Origin: Muscardinus avellanarius
Taxonomy: Eukaryota > Chordata > Mammalia > Rodentia > Gliridae
Assembly (NCBI GenBank): GCA_963383645.1
Contig: OY726569.1
Location: 29,544,599 to 29,608,598 of the forward strand
Direction of reading: 5' to 3'
Length of the DNA stretch: 64,000 nucleotides
Shown: piece by piece, positions 1 through 11,659 of the stretch
Numbering within the stretch: the first letter of the stretch is position 1
Layout: every line of letters begins with the position of its first letter
The notes under the pieces: model-generated
Database searches by the model: none
What the model was told of the DNA's origin: nothing
The model's input: only the letters and a program-made list of their open reading frames with translations
Program-made: the position numbers and the translations under genes

Positions 1-1377
1 ACAGGTATGTACATACAAGTTTTTTACCCCAATATGATATATGAATATAATACGCCAATAAAAAATAAAATAAAAAGGGCGGGGGGTATAACTCAGAGGT
101 ATAGTGTCCCTGGGTTCAATCTCCAGTACCAACAAAATTAAATAAAATTACTCTGTTAGGCCAGTGCAAGAGGGCTGCCAGGAGCATGGGCTTCTGCAGG
201 GAGGGAGGAGATGGGGTGAGATGGCACATTCATAGACCCAGAGTTTGCAGAAACCTCATCACCTAGAAATGTAGATCTCTGTGGCAAGTGAAATTGTATT
301 TCAAAGCTCTTCTCTTTTTAAAAGTGTTGTTCTTATGAAGAGAGACACCCTTTTGTGTGTGGGGATTGTGTACTGGGAGGGAGAGTGCGAAGTAGGAAGA
401 GCCACACAATGGGATCCAGAGAGCAGAGTTTTGTTTTGTTTTGTTTTATGGTTCTGGGAATTGAACCTAGATGCCTTCTACCTCTGAGATAAACCCAAGC
501 CCTGTTTTATTTTATTTGGAAACAGGATCTCACTAAGTTGCAGAGGACCTCACTAAGTTGCTAAGGCTGGCTGGGAACCTTGTGCATGCTAGGCAAGTAC
601 TGTACCATTGAGCTATATCCTCAGCCCCTTATTAAATTTCATTTTGAGACAGGCTTTTGCTAAGTTGCCTAGCTGACCTTGAACCTGCAATTTTTCTGCC
701 TCAGCCTTCCCAATAGCTTGGGATTACAGGTATCCATCACTGCAGCAAGTGTAAAAACAACACAATAATGTTATCTAACCTTAAAACAGAAAAACAGGCA
801 TGATGGTGCCCTCTCGTAAACCCAGTACTTGGGAAGTTGTGACAGGATGATCGCAGGTTCAAGGCCAGCCTCAGAAATTTAGTGAGACCTTCAGCAACTT
901 TATTGAGAACCTGTCCCAAAATAAAAAGGGCTGGGGGTATAGCTCAGTAGTAGAATGCCCTGGATTCAATCTCCCTAGTACCCACAAAACAAACAAGCAA
1001 ACAAAACATTTAAAATTAGGTCAGCCAGAATTGGTGACACATAACCCCAGTACTTGGTTGGGAGGCTAAGACAGGAGAAGCCCTGGTGTGAAGCTGGCCT
1101 CAGCAATTCAGCAAAACTTAGCAACTCAGCCAGACCTGTTTCCAAATAGAAAACAAAGTAGGACTGGGGGGGTAGCTCAGAAGTACAATGTATATACACA
1201 CAAAATGAACATTTTAAACTGGGCATGGTGGCCTGTGCCTGTGATCCTAGTACCTGGGAGACGGAGACAGGAGGAACGAGACTAACCTCAGGAGCTTAGT
1301 GAGATTGTTTCCATGCAAAAAATAGGGCTGGGGATGTGATTCAAAGGTAGAGTGCCACTGGGTTCAATCCCCAGTAC

Positions 1378-1378
1378 A

Positions 1379-1454
<76 letters not shown>

Positions 1455-1475
1455 AGAAAGAAGGAAAGAGAGGAA
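1378..1475 (+). repeat. (GAAA)n microsatellite in a SINE tail
   Basis: About twenty GAAA units follow directly on the 3' end (cccagtac) of the SINE that starts near 1215, so the array most likely grew from that element's A-rich tail. Confidence 0.9.
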
Positions 1476-2070
1476 GAAAAAACAGATAAAAAGACAAGTT
1501 AGACTTAATGGTTGCTAATATTCTCCTTCCAGCCTGAGAGTCTGGGTCTGTGACTCCAGAGTGTAAAGGTTCTCCAGCACAGGCTGTTCTGGTACCTTCC
1601 TGCGTTACATTTGGAAGGCAGCCTTTCTGCTGTCCCTTTGCTCACTGACTGTTACAATTCTGCTGACCTGGGACCAGCTAGCCCACGAGCCAGCCTCCAG
1701 GCCAGAGCCTCCTCTACTTACTGGATGGCACTTTTCCCAAGGCAGAGTGCTTCTGTGGGATAAAGTAAGGGCTGGGGTGCAGCTCAGTGTTAGAGCGCTT
1801 ATCTATTATGCAGGAGGCCCTGAGTTCAATCTCCAAAACTAGGGAGAAAAAAAATAAAAAGTAGACGTTCAGCCAGGCGTGGTGGTGCACGCTTGTAATC
1901 CCAGCATTTGGGAAGCTGAGACCAGAGGATCTCAGGTCACGGACAGCCTCAGCTACTTAGCGAGGCCCTCCGCAACTCAGTGAGACCTGGTTTCAAAATA
2001 AAGAATAAAAAATTGGGTAGGGGGTGTGGCTCGGAAGTCAGATGCCTCTGGGTTCCATCCCCATACTTGC

Positions 2071-2072
<2 letters not shown>

Positions 2073-2129
<57 letters not shown>

Positions 2130-2152
2130 GAAGGAAGGAAGGAAGGAAGGAA
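2073..2152 (+). repeat. (GAAA)n/(GGAA)n microsatellite in a SINE tail
   Basis: A GAAA array passing into GGAA units follows the 3' end of the SINE at 1868-2072. It is a second independent case of a tail-derived array. Confidence 0.9.
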
Positions 2153-2827
2153 GACATTCCATGGCTAGCCGGGCATAGTGGCGCACACTTGTATTCCCAG
2201 TACTTGGGAGACTGAGACAGGAGGATAGCAGGTCTATAGCCAACCTTGGCTATTTAGTGAGGCCCTCTGCAACTTAATGAGACCCTGTTTCAAAATAAAG
2301 AATAAAAGCTGGGACGCTGAGACAGGAGGATCATGGTTTGAGGATAGCTTCAGCTACTTAGTGAGGTCCTTTGCAGCTTAGTGAGACCCCATTTCAAAAT
2401 AAAGAATAAAAAATAGGGCTAAGGATGTAGCTCAGAGGTAGAATGCCCCAGGGTTCCATCCCCAGTACTGCAAATAAATAAATAAATAAACAAATAACAA
2501 AATAAAGAATAATCTGGGTGTGGTGGCGCACGCTTGTAATTCCAGCATTCGGGAGGCTGAGACAGGAGGATCGCAGGTCCATAGTCAACCTTGGCTATTT
2601 AGTAAGGCCCTCTGCAGTTTGTGGACAGCCTCATCATCTTAGTGAGGCCCCCTGCAACTCAGTGAGACCCAGTTTCAAAATAATAAAAAATAGGGCAGGG
2701 GGTGTAGCTTGGAGGTCAAATGCCCCTGGGCTCTATCCCCAGACCTGAAAAAAAAAAAAAGAATAAAAAAATAGGGCTTGGGGTATAGCTCTGAGGTAGA
2801 ATGCCCCTGGGTTCCATCCTCAGTACT

Positions 2828-2828
<1 letters not shown>

Positions 2829-2909
<81 letters not shown>

Positions 2910-2945
2910 AGGAAGAATGGAAAGAAAGAAAGAAAGAAAGAAAAA
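2829..2945 (+). repeat. (A)n(TA)n(GAAA)n compound microsatellite
   Basis: About thirty A residues pass into a TA run of some 45 bases, then into a short GAAA array, directly after a dID 3' end. It is again tail-derived, with three motif types in series. Confidence 0.9.
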
Positions 2946-3284
2946 TAGGACTGGGGGTATAGCTCAAAGGTAGAATGCCCCTGGGTTTATTTCCAGTACC
3001 ACAAAAAATAAAAATAAAAAAAAAATTCCATAGCCAAGTCAGTGTAAGAATCATGGGGTAGAACAGTCAGTGGCTTCTTTCCTTTTTCTTTTTTCTTTCC
3101 TTTTCTTTTTTACAGGCTTCCTAGAACCTTTAACATACCAGTGTACATTGTGACCCTCCCAAGAAGGCATAAGCAATATTTCTTAAACCCATTGGTTAAG
3201 GGGATCATTTTCTTTCTTGGGAGCATATTATTAGATCAGTGCTTCATGGAGCACCCCCGGAAAGAAGTTGCATCATACACTTTT

Positions 3285-3895
3285 TATTTTTCAGTGCTGG
3301 GGATTAAACCCAGAACTTCACACATGCTAGGGAAGCAGTCTACACCCTTACACCCTTAGTCTTTTCTTAGTTACATCCTTAGTCTTCTCTCTCTCTCTCT
3401 TTTTTTTTTCAGTACTGGAGATGGAACCAGGGGCATTGTACCTCCAAGCTACACCCCCACCCCTATATTTTAGTCTTTTTTATTTTTGAAACAGGTTCTC
3501 ACTGAGTTGCAAAGGGCCTCACTAAGTAGCTGAGGAGCGCGAACCACGATCCTCCTGTCTCAGCCTCCCAAATGCTGGGATTACCAGCCATACACCACCA
3601 CACCTGGCTCCTTTTGATTTTCAAATAGGGTCTTGCTAAGTTTCTGAGGGTCTTCTTAAGTTGCTGATATTGAACTCAAACCTGTGATCCTCCTGTCTTA
3701 GTCTCCCAAAAACTGGGATTAGAGGTATGTACCACCACACCTGGCAGTCTCAGCTCTTTTTAAATTTTTTTATTTTGAGACAGGGTTTTGGTAAATTGCC
3801 CTGGGCAGCCCCAAACTTGCTATCTTCTTGCTTCAGCCTCCTGCGTAGCTGGGAGTAGGAAATTACCAGAATGTGCCACCATACTTGGTTCTTTT
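3285..3895 (-). repeat. Minus-strand SINE copies
   Basis: Reverse-complement SINE signatures such as ggaaccaggggcatt, ctccaagctacaccc, tcactgagttgc and tcagcctcccaaatgctgggatta are seen. One full composite lies at about 3410-3607, with B1-like halves at 3608-3745 and 3770-3895 and an ID-like fragment at 3285-3350. Confidence 0.8.
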
Positions 3896-4405
3896 CCCCA
3901 ATTTTTGATCTTCCAGGGGGGTAGGAACAGCCACTTTTCCCACTCTGAAATCCCAAAGGCAGGCAGTATTTTGTCATGGTCTTCCCAAAGCATTGATACC
4001 TTCACCTTGGCAGATGGAGGAAAGCCAGCCAGCGTGGGCCCCTTTGCGCCCAGAGCCTTCACTTCTTAACCTGGCCTGAGGGCTGGCTTGACTGGTTGAC
4101 AGGTAGAATCTGTTGACTATCTGGTTTGGGGTTGGTTCTCTATAAGAGAAAGAAAAAGCGCTATTATTCCCCACCCTAGGAACGCTTGAGCTGGCTAGGC
4201 CTGACAGAAGCCCCTTCTCCGTGTCCGTTCTCCTCCACGCCCTGGCCTGGCCTGACCACCGCCACTCTGCCCTCTCTCCTTCGGCCTCCTTTGGGTTCCT
4301 TCTGTCTCGCCGTGTTCTCAGCAGACAGGCTCTCCTTCCTCCCAATCTCTACTTGTCTTCTCATCCCCTCTGCCCCCCAGCCTGGCAGCCTGCCCTGTAG
4401 GAATG

Positions 4406-4453
4406 TTAATTAGCATTCACGATTTAATTAATTCAGTAGCTAATTAATGATTG
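4406..4453. promoter_or_regulatory. Cluster of TAATTA homeodomain sites
   Basis: Three homeodomain core motifs occur within 48 bases: TTAATTAG at 4406-4413, TTTAATTAATT at 4423-4433 and CTAATTAATGATTG at 4440-4453. The surrounding sequence is GC-rich and not repeat-derived, so the cluster stands out in composition. TAATTA is the classic core for many homeodomains. That this is a working enhancer is inference. Confidence 0.45.
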
Positions 4454-4975
4454 GGGTCTGGGGGGGTGGGGAGCTGGGGTACAGGGAGGTGGGGGGCTGG
4501 AGGTGGCAGGGAGAAATAGCGGAGTCTGCAGAAGGCATCGCAGATGGCTGTGCGGTGGCTGGCACGGTGCCCACCGCCATGGATGCAAACACGCTCGCGC
4601 AAACGCACACGTACACACACTCACAAAAACCGGAAAGGGTGATCGAGGAATAAAATCAAAAGCAGGGAGAGAAGGGCACAGGGGCCCTGGGAACTGGGGC
4701 TGTGGGGCTGGGGGTGGGGAAGGCTCTAGATCTATTTGAATCTGCTCCGGAAGTGGAAGAGCAGGAAAAAAAAACCACGGGCGCAGAGAGAAGAGAGCTC
4801 TCCCGATACCCCACCCCACCCCCATCCCACCCCAGCCACCCTCCTCCCTGGCATAGGATTCATGGGCACCAGCTGAGGACAGGGTCCCCTCCCTCCTGCC
4901 ATAAATATTGGCACCGAGCACCCAGACTCCGAAGGACAGGACATTCCAAAGAAAATAGTTTTTCTTTTAAGTTGC

Positions 4976-5055
4976 TTTTAAAAATATACATATATGTACA
5001 CGTATATGCCCACATATATATCCATATATACGTGTACATATATGTATTTTTAAAT
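4976..5055. other. Long AT-rich inverted repeat (hairpin)
   Basis: The left arm (4976-5008) and right arm (5023-5055) are near-perfect inverted repeats of about 33 bases, offset only by one two-base shift in each arm, around a loop of about 14 bases. Both arms hold the core TATGTACACGTATAT or its complement. The stem length resembles a microRNA precursor, but the sequence is extremely TA-rich and could equally be a cruciform-prone palindrome. I recognise no known microRNA. Confidence 0.4.
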
Positions 5056-8000
5056 TGCGCCCGTCTTGGTGTGAGGTGAAGGCGAGTGAAAGAAGGTGTC
5101 CGAGCCAGGAGGAGAGCGCAGATGGCTTGGTGGTGGTGTGGTGTGGTGAGTTGTGGGAGGAAGAGGGGGGTCTGCAGAGGTTGGGGGTGGGTGGAATGAG
5201 GACCCTGTTTTTCTCTCTTCGTTTTGCTGTGGGTATCTGCGAAAGAGAGAAAGGGGGTGGGGAGAGAAGCGAGACAGATGGCAGAGTGGAGAGGCGGCAG
5301 CCAGTGCCGGCACTGCCCAGGCTGGGCGGACCCACTCCCCCGCCTGCCAGCTCTCCAAATGCCACCCTTCCCCCATCCTCCCCTCTCCCATCCCCCCAGC
5401 TTGGCACTGATCTCAGGGAGGGAGAGGGAGGGAGGCTGGGCAAAGAGCATCTGTTCCCTCCATTCTCCCAGCTCCATCGGCTGCCAACCTAGGGCCATCG
5501 TCTGCCTCCATCACCCCTCCGCCCGCCCGACTACCCACCCAATCCCAAACGGGTGCTGGATCAGGTGCCAAATCCGGCTGCCTCCTCGGGTACCAGTCAC
5601 TGTGCATTGCTGTGTGTCTGCCACCGCTGCCTGGCACTCATGGGGCCGTGTGTGTATGTGTGAGTGTGCGCGCATGTACATGTACTCATAAGCGTGTGCT
5701 GTATGTGAGCCTCCTGGGCATGGGTGGGGGTTGGCATTGCGGTTCCAACCCAGTGTCCAACCAGAAGGGCAGGGATGGAGTAGGAGAAGGTGGGGAAGGG
5801 TGTGGGGCCTGGGAAGGGAGAAGAGGGTGCGTGAGTTGCTTCGAGCTGCCTGCTCGCGGGCATTGGCACTGCAGCTGCCACCCTTGTGCCCATGGAGATG
5901 GGAGGAGGTGGATGGAGGGGGACCGCGGCAGAAGTCCCCATGCTCTGGGAGGAAGGCGCGGCACACGGAAGCTGTTGGCCTCACATCTGTCGGCTGGCGC
6001 CCAGAGCTGGGCAGTAGGGAACGGGGCCCAGGAGGCGGGGAGGAGGGGCAGGGACATGTTGCTGATGTACTGGCCTTCTAGAAGCTCAGCTCTGAGGCGG
6101 GGTGGACTCTGAGGTGGCTGGTGGTGTTCCAGCTTGGGGGAACGAAGTGGTGCAGAGTAGACAGGGCAGTGCCAAGAAGAGTCCAAGAGCCAAGGAGGAG
6201 GGATTGTGCCACCACTACCCAGGGGGAACTTGTCTGGGCTGGCAAGATGGCCCTTTGTGAGAGTGCTGAAGAGCCAGCAGGGGCACGGGGGGCGTGAGCC
6301 TGGCACGGGCTCTGCCATTGTGTGGGATTGGGGAGGGTGGCAGTGTCTCCTGCCAATCTGGTTGAGAGGGAGGTTGTGCCAGGAGTGAGGTGGGAGGAGG
6401 TGAGATCGGGCTTTATTTAGGAGAAGAGACTTTTCTGCCAGGACCTCCTTCCCATTCCCCTTAGGTATAGGGAGCGGATGGCAGACGAGAGCGGTGTGGA
6501 CACAAAGGAGGAAGCGCGCCATCGTAAGACCCCAGCGAGATGGGTGGAGAGCGGCTGGCAGTTCCGTCTGGCCTCCAGCCAGTTCCCGCTGAAGATGGCC
6601 ATATCCTCCAGCCTGGTCTGTATGTGCCACCGGTGCAGGCGTCGGGGGGGAGGGAAGAGCTGGCTTGCCAGGCTCTGGAATGGGAAGGGCATCTTTCTGC
6701 AGATCCCATTTGGACCCTACTCTAACAAGTGAGGAGTCTCGATTTTTCTCCCTAGCGCCTCCCTCTTCTCCCCTCCCTCTGCCCTGCCCCTCTTTCATCT
6801 CTTCACCACCACCTGGGTCCAACTGCTTGGCACCCAACCAACTAGATGCCGCCACGCTTGGCAGGGCTGCGCTGGCATGTGAACAGTGTCTCAGATCCTG
6901 GCACTGCGGCAGACCCAAGGCCACCAAACATGCTCACGACGCCACTTGGCGGCAGTGAGAGAGAGGGCCATGCCCACAGGGGTGCCAGGCATTGGGTGGA
7001 GCACTGTGCTAGGAAATAGCATGAGAGGATGCCCTTAGCAGCTGGGCCCAGCCAGTGCTCCCTAGACAGCCCAACTCCGCTGTCCTCCCCACTGGACACC
7101 CACCTCCCTCCTAACCTCACTGCCCCAAGCAGAGGATTGGAATGGCCACTATACTGCTTGAACAGCTATGGAAGGGAAACTAGAACACAGAGGGCACAGA
7201 CTACACTGTAGTCACACCAAGGCTCCAGGCCAATGGACTAGAGAGCTTTCTGGGCAGCATAGCCAGAAAAAGTCCTCGGAGAGTGAAAAGGGAGCCTGGA
7301 GAGAGGGGTGCCAGCCGTACTGTCACCACGGTGGTACTGGGAGAGATTGGTGGGGACAAAGTGGGAGGTAGAGACCCTCAGGCCTTGTTGCTGGACAGCG
7401 AGGTAGGTTGTACCAGTCCGTGTTGCCTTGTGCCTGAGCTGCACTGGAGAGGAACTGGTTCTTTCTCTATGTTAAAAGTTCCATGTTCAATAATTGTCTT
7501 AGGAAGATGGAGAGGTACTACGGGAGAGGTAGGCGGGTGTGAGAAGACAAAGACACCTGTTGTCCAGAAAGACTGTAAGAAGATTTTTGTGTTTAGGAAT
7601 TTCTCAATGGCATCCCATATGGAGTTGGATAAACTTCCCTATCTTTGAAGTCTGCTTCTGGAAGGAGCCTGAGGATCAGCAGTGGGTCCTGGTGGAAGGG
7701 AACACCCCTTGGAGAAGAATCCCTAGCATTTGTGGTGACACAGATTACCATCCATAACCTTGAGCCACCATCCGGAAGAATCTCCAGTAGGACTGGCTTT
7801 CTCTGTTTCCTGGGTAGCCAGAGACTGTAGGTCAATGACTTGAAAACTTGGCTCTGGGTGACATCTTAGGGGAAGCTGGATGGCTCTGGGAGATAGGGTC
7901 TGCCTAGAGGGAAGTAGAGCCAGTCTTTATTGCCCATGCATGTAGGGTTGAGCTGCTCAGAGCTGGAGGAGTTCTGATTTTAGCATCTCTGAAATGGATG

Positions 8001-8212
8001 GAAGCTTCAGAAGAAGCATTCACAGCGGAGGAGAAAGCAGAAGGCACTCAGTCAAAGGGTGAGTGGATAATGTTTATATCTTTTCTCCTGTTCAAGAGCA
8101 GCCACCATAAGTGGAAGACACCATTGGATTTTCAGAATGTCCAAGGGTTTGGGTGGTGATGTCAGGCAGGGTAATGAAGAAGACAGATCTGAGTTGGCAA
8201 AAAAAAGAAGGG

Positions 8213-8282
8213 GGCATAGCTTAGTGGTAGAGTGCTTAGAGTGTTTGCCTACCATGTGCCCTTGATTTAATCCCCGGCACTG
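8213..8282 (+). repeat. ID-type SINE with intact middle
   Basis: The element has the tRNA-like A box (tagcttagtggtagagtgctta) and the central tttgcctaccatg segment that dID copies lack. It ends in ttaatccccggcactgt plus a GA-rich tail, so it is a full-length ID relative rather than a dID. Confidence 0.75.
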
Positions 8283-8539
8283 TAAAAAGAAGAAGAAAAG
8301 AAAGCAGGGGTGGGGACTGAAGTTTTAGCTCCCTGTATGGGACACCCCGGCAGAGTTGGTCCTGGTTGCTGGAGGACTTGTTGGGCAAGTCATGGGTGTA
8401 TATGAAGCTGAGCTCTCTAGGCCATGGGTTTCAACTTCCAGAGAGCTGGAGTTTCTGGTTCAGTTTTCTGACATGTGGTCCAGGAAGGTATATTTTATTT
8501 ATTTGTTTATTCATTTATTTATTCATTTATTAATTTTCA

Positions 8540-8735
8540 TGGTACTGGGGATAGAACCCAGGGGCATTCTACCTCCGAGCTACACCCACTGCCCTATTTT
8601 TTATTATTTTGAAACAGGGTCTCACTGATTTGCAAAGGGCCTCACTAAGTAGCTGAGGCTGGCCGCGAACCGCGATCCTCCGGTCTCAGCCTCCCTAATG
8701 CTGGGATTACAAGCGTGCGTCACCACGCCCAGCTA
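8540..8735 (-). repeat. B1-dID SINE
   Basis: This is a complete minus-strand composite: ggtactggggatagaaccc (dID end), ctccgagctacacccactgccc, then a B1-like half ending at tgcgtcaccacgcccagc. Confidence 0.85.
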
Positions 8736-8739
8736 GGAA

Positions 8740-9865
8740 GGTGCATTTTAATCAAGCACTCAGGTGACCCTGACATAGAGGGATGACTCTGAGATGGCAG
8801 GCACTCTGTAGGGCAGTTGGTCTTGTCTGGATCTCCCTTGCCTTTGACTCTCTTCTTCCTCGGCCGTTTTCATGTCCTTATGCTGCCAGGCTCCATACAT
8901 ATGTGTTGCGAAGTCCGCAGAGCGTGGAGGCAGGAGGTGGAAAAGGAGGGGGTGTGAGGTCCAGTCAGGCACATGTAACTTGTTGGAACGATGGTTTTCA
9001 TTGGCAGTACTTACATAGAAGAATCCCCTTGAAACTACTTTCAAAGTCACTCTTTCCTTCACCCCCAGATGCTGGCTGGCTGGCTGCCTGTGTGTTTCTG
9101 AAACCTTACCATTCAGGGCCACCATGTTAGTAGCACTGCTGGAAGAGAGTTCTCTGGGGTCCCGGGATTTATATGCATTTTCAGCTGAGGTACAGGGGAA
9201 GTCCTGGTCTTCCCGGAGGCCCGCGGCTAATGACGTAGGGGTCAGCAGAGCACTGAGCCGTGCCTACTGCCAACACAGGAAATTGCCGGTGCTGCTGCTG
9301 CTGCGTGAGCCTTTGTGGGACATTCAGAAGCGAACACAGTGTGGGCATTCTCCGAGTTGAGTTGAGAAGTCAAGGTGCAGGGTTCCGTATCAGGGAGGGA
9401 CTAGAGACAGGAGGCGGTGCTGAGCCCCGCTAATCACTCATTCCAGCGTTTTAGCTATTGTCGCTAAGAACGGTGTACGGTTGGGTACCATTACCCAAGC
9501 CACTCCCTGGTCGGGTTCAGCTTCTTTCTGGTCCACCTAAAATCACTCGAACTGCTATTCCAGCTCTCTGTGGCAGGGGAAGTGCAAGAACCAGCAGGCT
9601 TACGCTCCTGGCGTCCTGGCGTCAACCCACGGCTCTGCTTTGTGCTCAGTGCTGGTTGGGTCCTCGGTATCAAGGGGCTCTGGGTGGTCACACAGTGGAG
9701 TCATTCAGGTTTGTTGTCCAGTGTTATGTTCTTCCTATAAAATGTAGTCTCTCTCAGGAGGGGCTTCTCCTCAGGATTACTTTCTATCTTCCCCCAAACT
9801 TGGTGAGTTATGGGCTGTGATGTAGATCTTCTATATGTCCTCTTTTTTTCTTTTGTCTTTATATT
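8740..9865. other. Unique intergenic sequence, no gene seen
   Basis: There are no SINE signatures and no open frame with a recognisable domain. A short CTG run sits near 9290-9303. Confidence 0.5.
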
Positions 9866-9869
9866 TTTT

Positions 9870-10290
9870 GGTTCTGGGGATCAAACCCAGGCACATTCTA
9901 CCTCCAAGATACACCCCCAGCCCTATTTTTTATTCTTTATTCTGAAACAGGGTTTCGCTAAGTTGCAGGGGGCCCTCACTAAGTAGCTGAGGCTGGCCGC
10001 GAACCGCGTTCCTCCGGTCTCAGCCTCCCAAGTACTGAAGTACTGGGAATACAAGTGTTTACGACTATTACAAATGTCCTCTCTTACATGTTTTTCTGTT
10101 CTTTATTTTACGGTACTGAGGATAGACCCAGGGTATACCCTCAGTCTACTATCTTCAAGCTATACCCCCAGTCCTATTTTTTATTCTTTATTTTAAAACA
10201 AGGTCTCACTAAATAGCTGAGGCTGGCCGTGAACCTGCGACCCTCCTGTCTCAGCCTCCCAAGTTCTGGGATTACACCACCATGCCCAGC
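9870..10290 (-). repeat. Two minus-strand B1-dID SINEs
   Basis: Copies lie at about 9870-10065 and 10110-10290. Each reads dID end (ggggatcaaacccagg and a diverged equivalent) then B1 half (gaggctggccgcgaaccgcg, tcagcctcccaag). Confidence 0.85.
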
Positions 10291-10299
10291 TTTCATTTG

Positions 10300-11320
10300 G
10301 TCTTTTCATATTGTGTCCAAGCTGTAATCCTATAGACTAGATGCTAGGTCTACAGCCTTTCTTGTAGCAAGCACTTCCTTGGTACTGGGGCATCTCTTCC
10401 TAATTCAGTCCTCTAGAAATGTGCTTACAAGTTTCTTACTAGCTTCAGAGAGAAATGCTCCCCCAGTACTGGGCTTTTTGTGTAACACAAGGTTTCGGCC
10501 TTGGTTACCCTGCTTCAGGGTGATAATAGTTTCCTAAAAGTGTCCCCTTGGCCTGTCCTCTAACTCTCCCCTCCCCAGAGTCGAGTCATTTCACATCCTT
10601 TCTCTGTGGGTAACTGTTTAACATTTGTTCACCCTTCTGATTTTCTCTATGATGCCTACTTTCCTGTGGGGAAAATGAGCACGTACTGGGGGTGTTTCTA
10701 TTTCTGCAGCGGAGGCTGTGGTCTGGGGTCATGTCTCCTGTGCCCATCTACCCGCCCCGGTGCACCATCCTTGCCGCAGTTGGCGTCTCTACTCCTCTTG
10801 GCTGGACTCTGCTGCTCTTGCTGAGGGCAGACTTGCATTTTTGGTGTAGTAAATGCAGGGCTCTGTGTTTCAGATGTGAATATCTTTTATGTGTGTGTGG
10901 TACCAGGGATTGAACCCAGGGTGTCTGCCTTTGAAGTACATTCCCAGCACTTTTAAAATTTTTCTTTTGAGACAGGGTCTTGTTAAATTGCTGGGGTTGG
11001 CCTCAAATTCCTGGTCCTCCTGCCTCAAACTCCAAAGTAGCTGGGGTTACAGGCTTAAGCCATCACACCCAGCTCAGGTGCAAATGTTTACAGGGATGAA
11101 TGATTGGATAAGCAAATGTCTTAAAATAGATCAGGGTGATAGAAATATGGGAAATCAATGATCTGGTCTATAAGCCCTGAAAGTGAATATGGAACAAATA
11201 GAAGGAATTAACAAGATGGGTGCTATTATTCCTGAAATAATTTGCTTTCTTAATTCTTCTACATGCTTCTATAAGTATATTCCAGGGCTAGAATGACAGG
11301 GTAAGAACAGGGTTTTTTTT

Positions 11321-11365
<45 letters not shown>

Positions 11366-11455
11366 CTGTGCTGTAGACGCTGCATCATTTAGCTACTAAG
11401 GCTTCAGATTTTCTCATATTCTTTCAGAATCAGAAAACTGATTTTTGTTGTTGTT
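10300..11455. other. Intergenic sequence with one SINE and a (GT)n array
   Basis: A diverged minus-strand SINE lies at about 10895-11075 (accagggattgaacccagggtg to catcacacccagctc). A (GT)n array of about 20 units lies at 11324-11364. The rest is unique and shows no convincing exon. Confidence 0.6.
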
Positions 11456-11459
11456 GTTG

Positions 11460-11655
11460 TACAGGAGATGGAACCCAGGGACATTCTACCTTCGAGCGAC
11501 ACCCCCAGACCTATTTTAATTCTTTATTTTGAAACATGGTCTCACTGAGTTGCAAAGGACCTAAGTAGTAGCTGAGGCTGTCCACGAACCGTGATCCTCC
11601 TGTCTCCGTCTCCCAAATGCTGGGATTACAAGTGTGTGCCACCATGCCCGGCTCT
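11460..11655 (-). repeat. B1-dID SINE
   Basis: This minus-strand composite begins at agatggaacccagggacattc and ends at gtgccaccatgcccggctc. Confidence 0.85.
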
Positions 11656-11659
11656 GATT

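Larger units (their letters stand above)
75..3020. repeat. Dense cluster of B1-dID and ID SINEs
   Basis: This stretch is almost wholly made of tRNA/7SL-derived SINEs. Plus-strand copies with a B1-like half (gtggtggtgcacgcttgtaatcccag, seen in diverged forms) and a dID half (gggctgggggtgtagctc...gttccatccccagtac) occur at about 793-985, 1020-1200, 1215-1378, 1868-2072, 2167-2300, 2310-2470 and 2515-2745. Further dID halves lie at 75-141, 2775-2830 and 2945-3000. A minus-strand composite lies at 445-748, and a longer, undeleted ID lies at 1768-1840. Several tails have grown into microsatellites. No gene is visible. Confidence 0.85.
3900..8210. other. Repeat-poor intergenic block downstream of ZFHX2
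   Basis: About 4.3 kb shows none of the SINE signatures that fill the flanks. It is G-rich on the plus strand and includes a homeodomain-site cluster (4406-4453), a long AT-rich hairpin (4976-5055) and a C-rich tract around 5340-5400. Open frames are present, the longest being 413 codons on the minus strand at 5686-6927. They are low-complexity, Pro/Ser-rich readings with no recognisable domain. Low repeat density suggests either selection against insertion or an unrecognised transcript. No gene can be supported from sequence alone. Confidence 0.5.

Noticed and set aside
5686..6927. 413-codon minus-strand open frame in the intergenic block
   Set aside because: It has low-complexity, Pro/Ser/His-rich composition, no domain and overlapping open frames in other phases. 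A C/T-rich strand composition explains the lack of stops.
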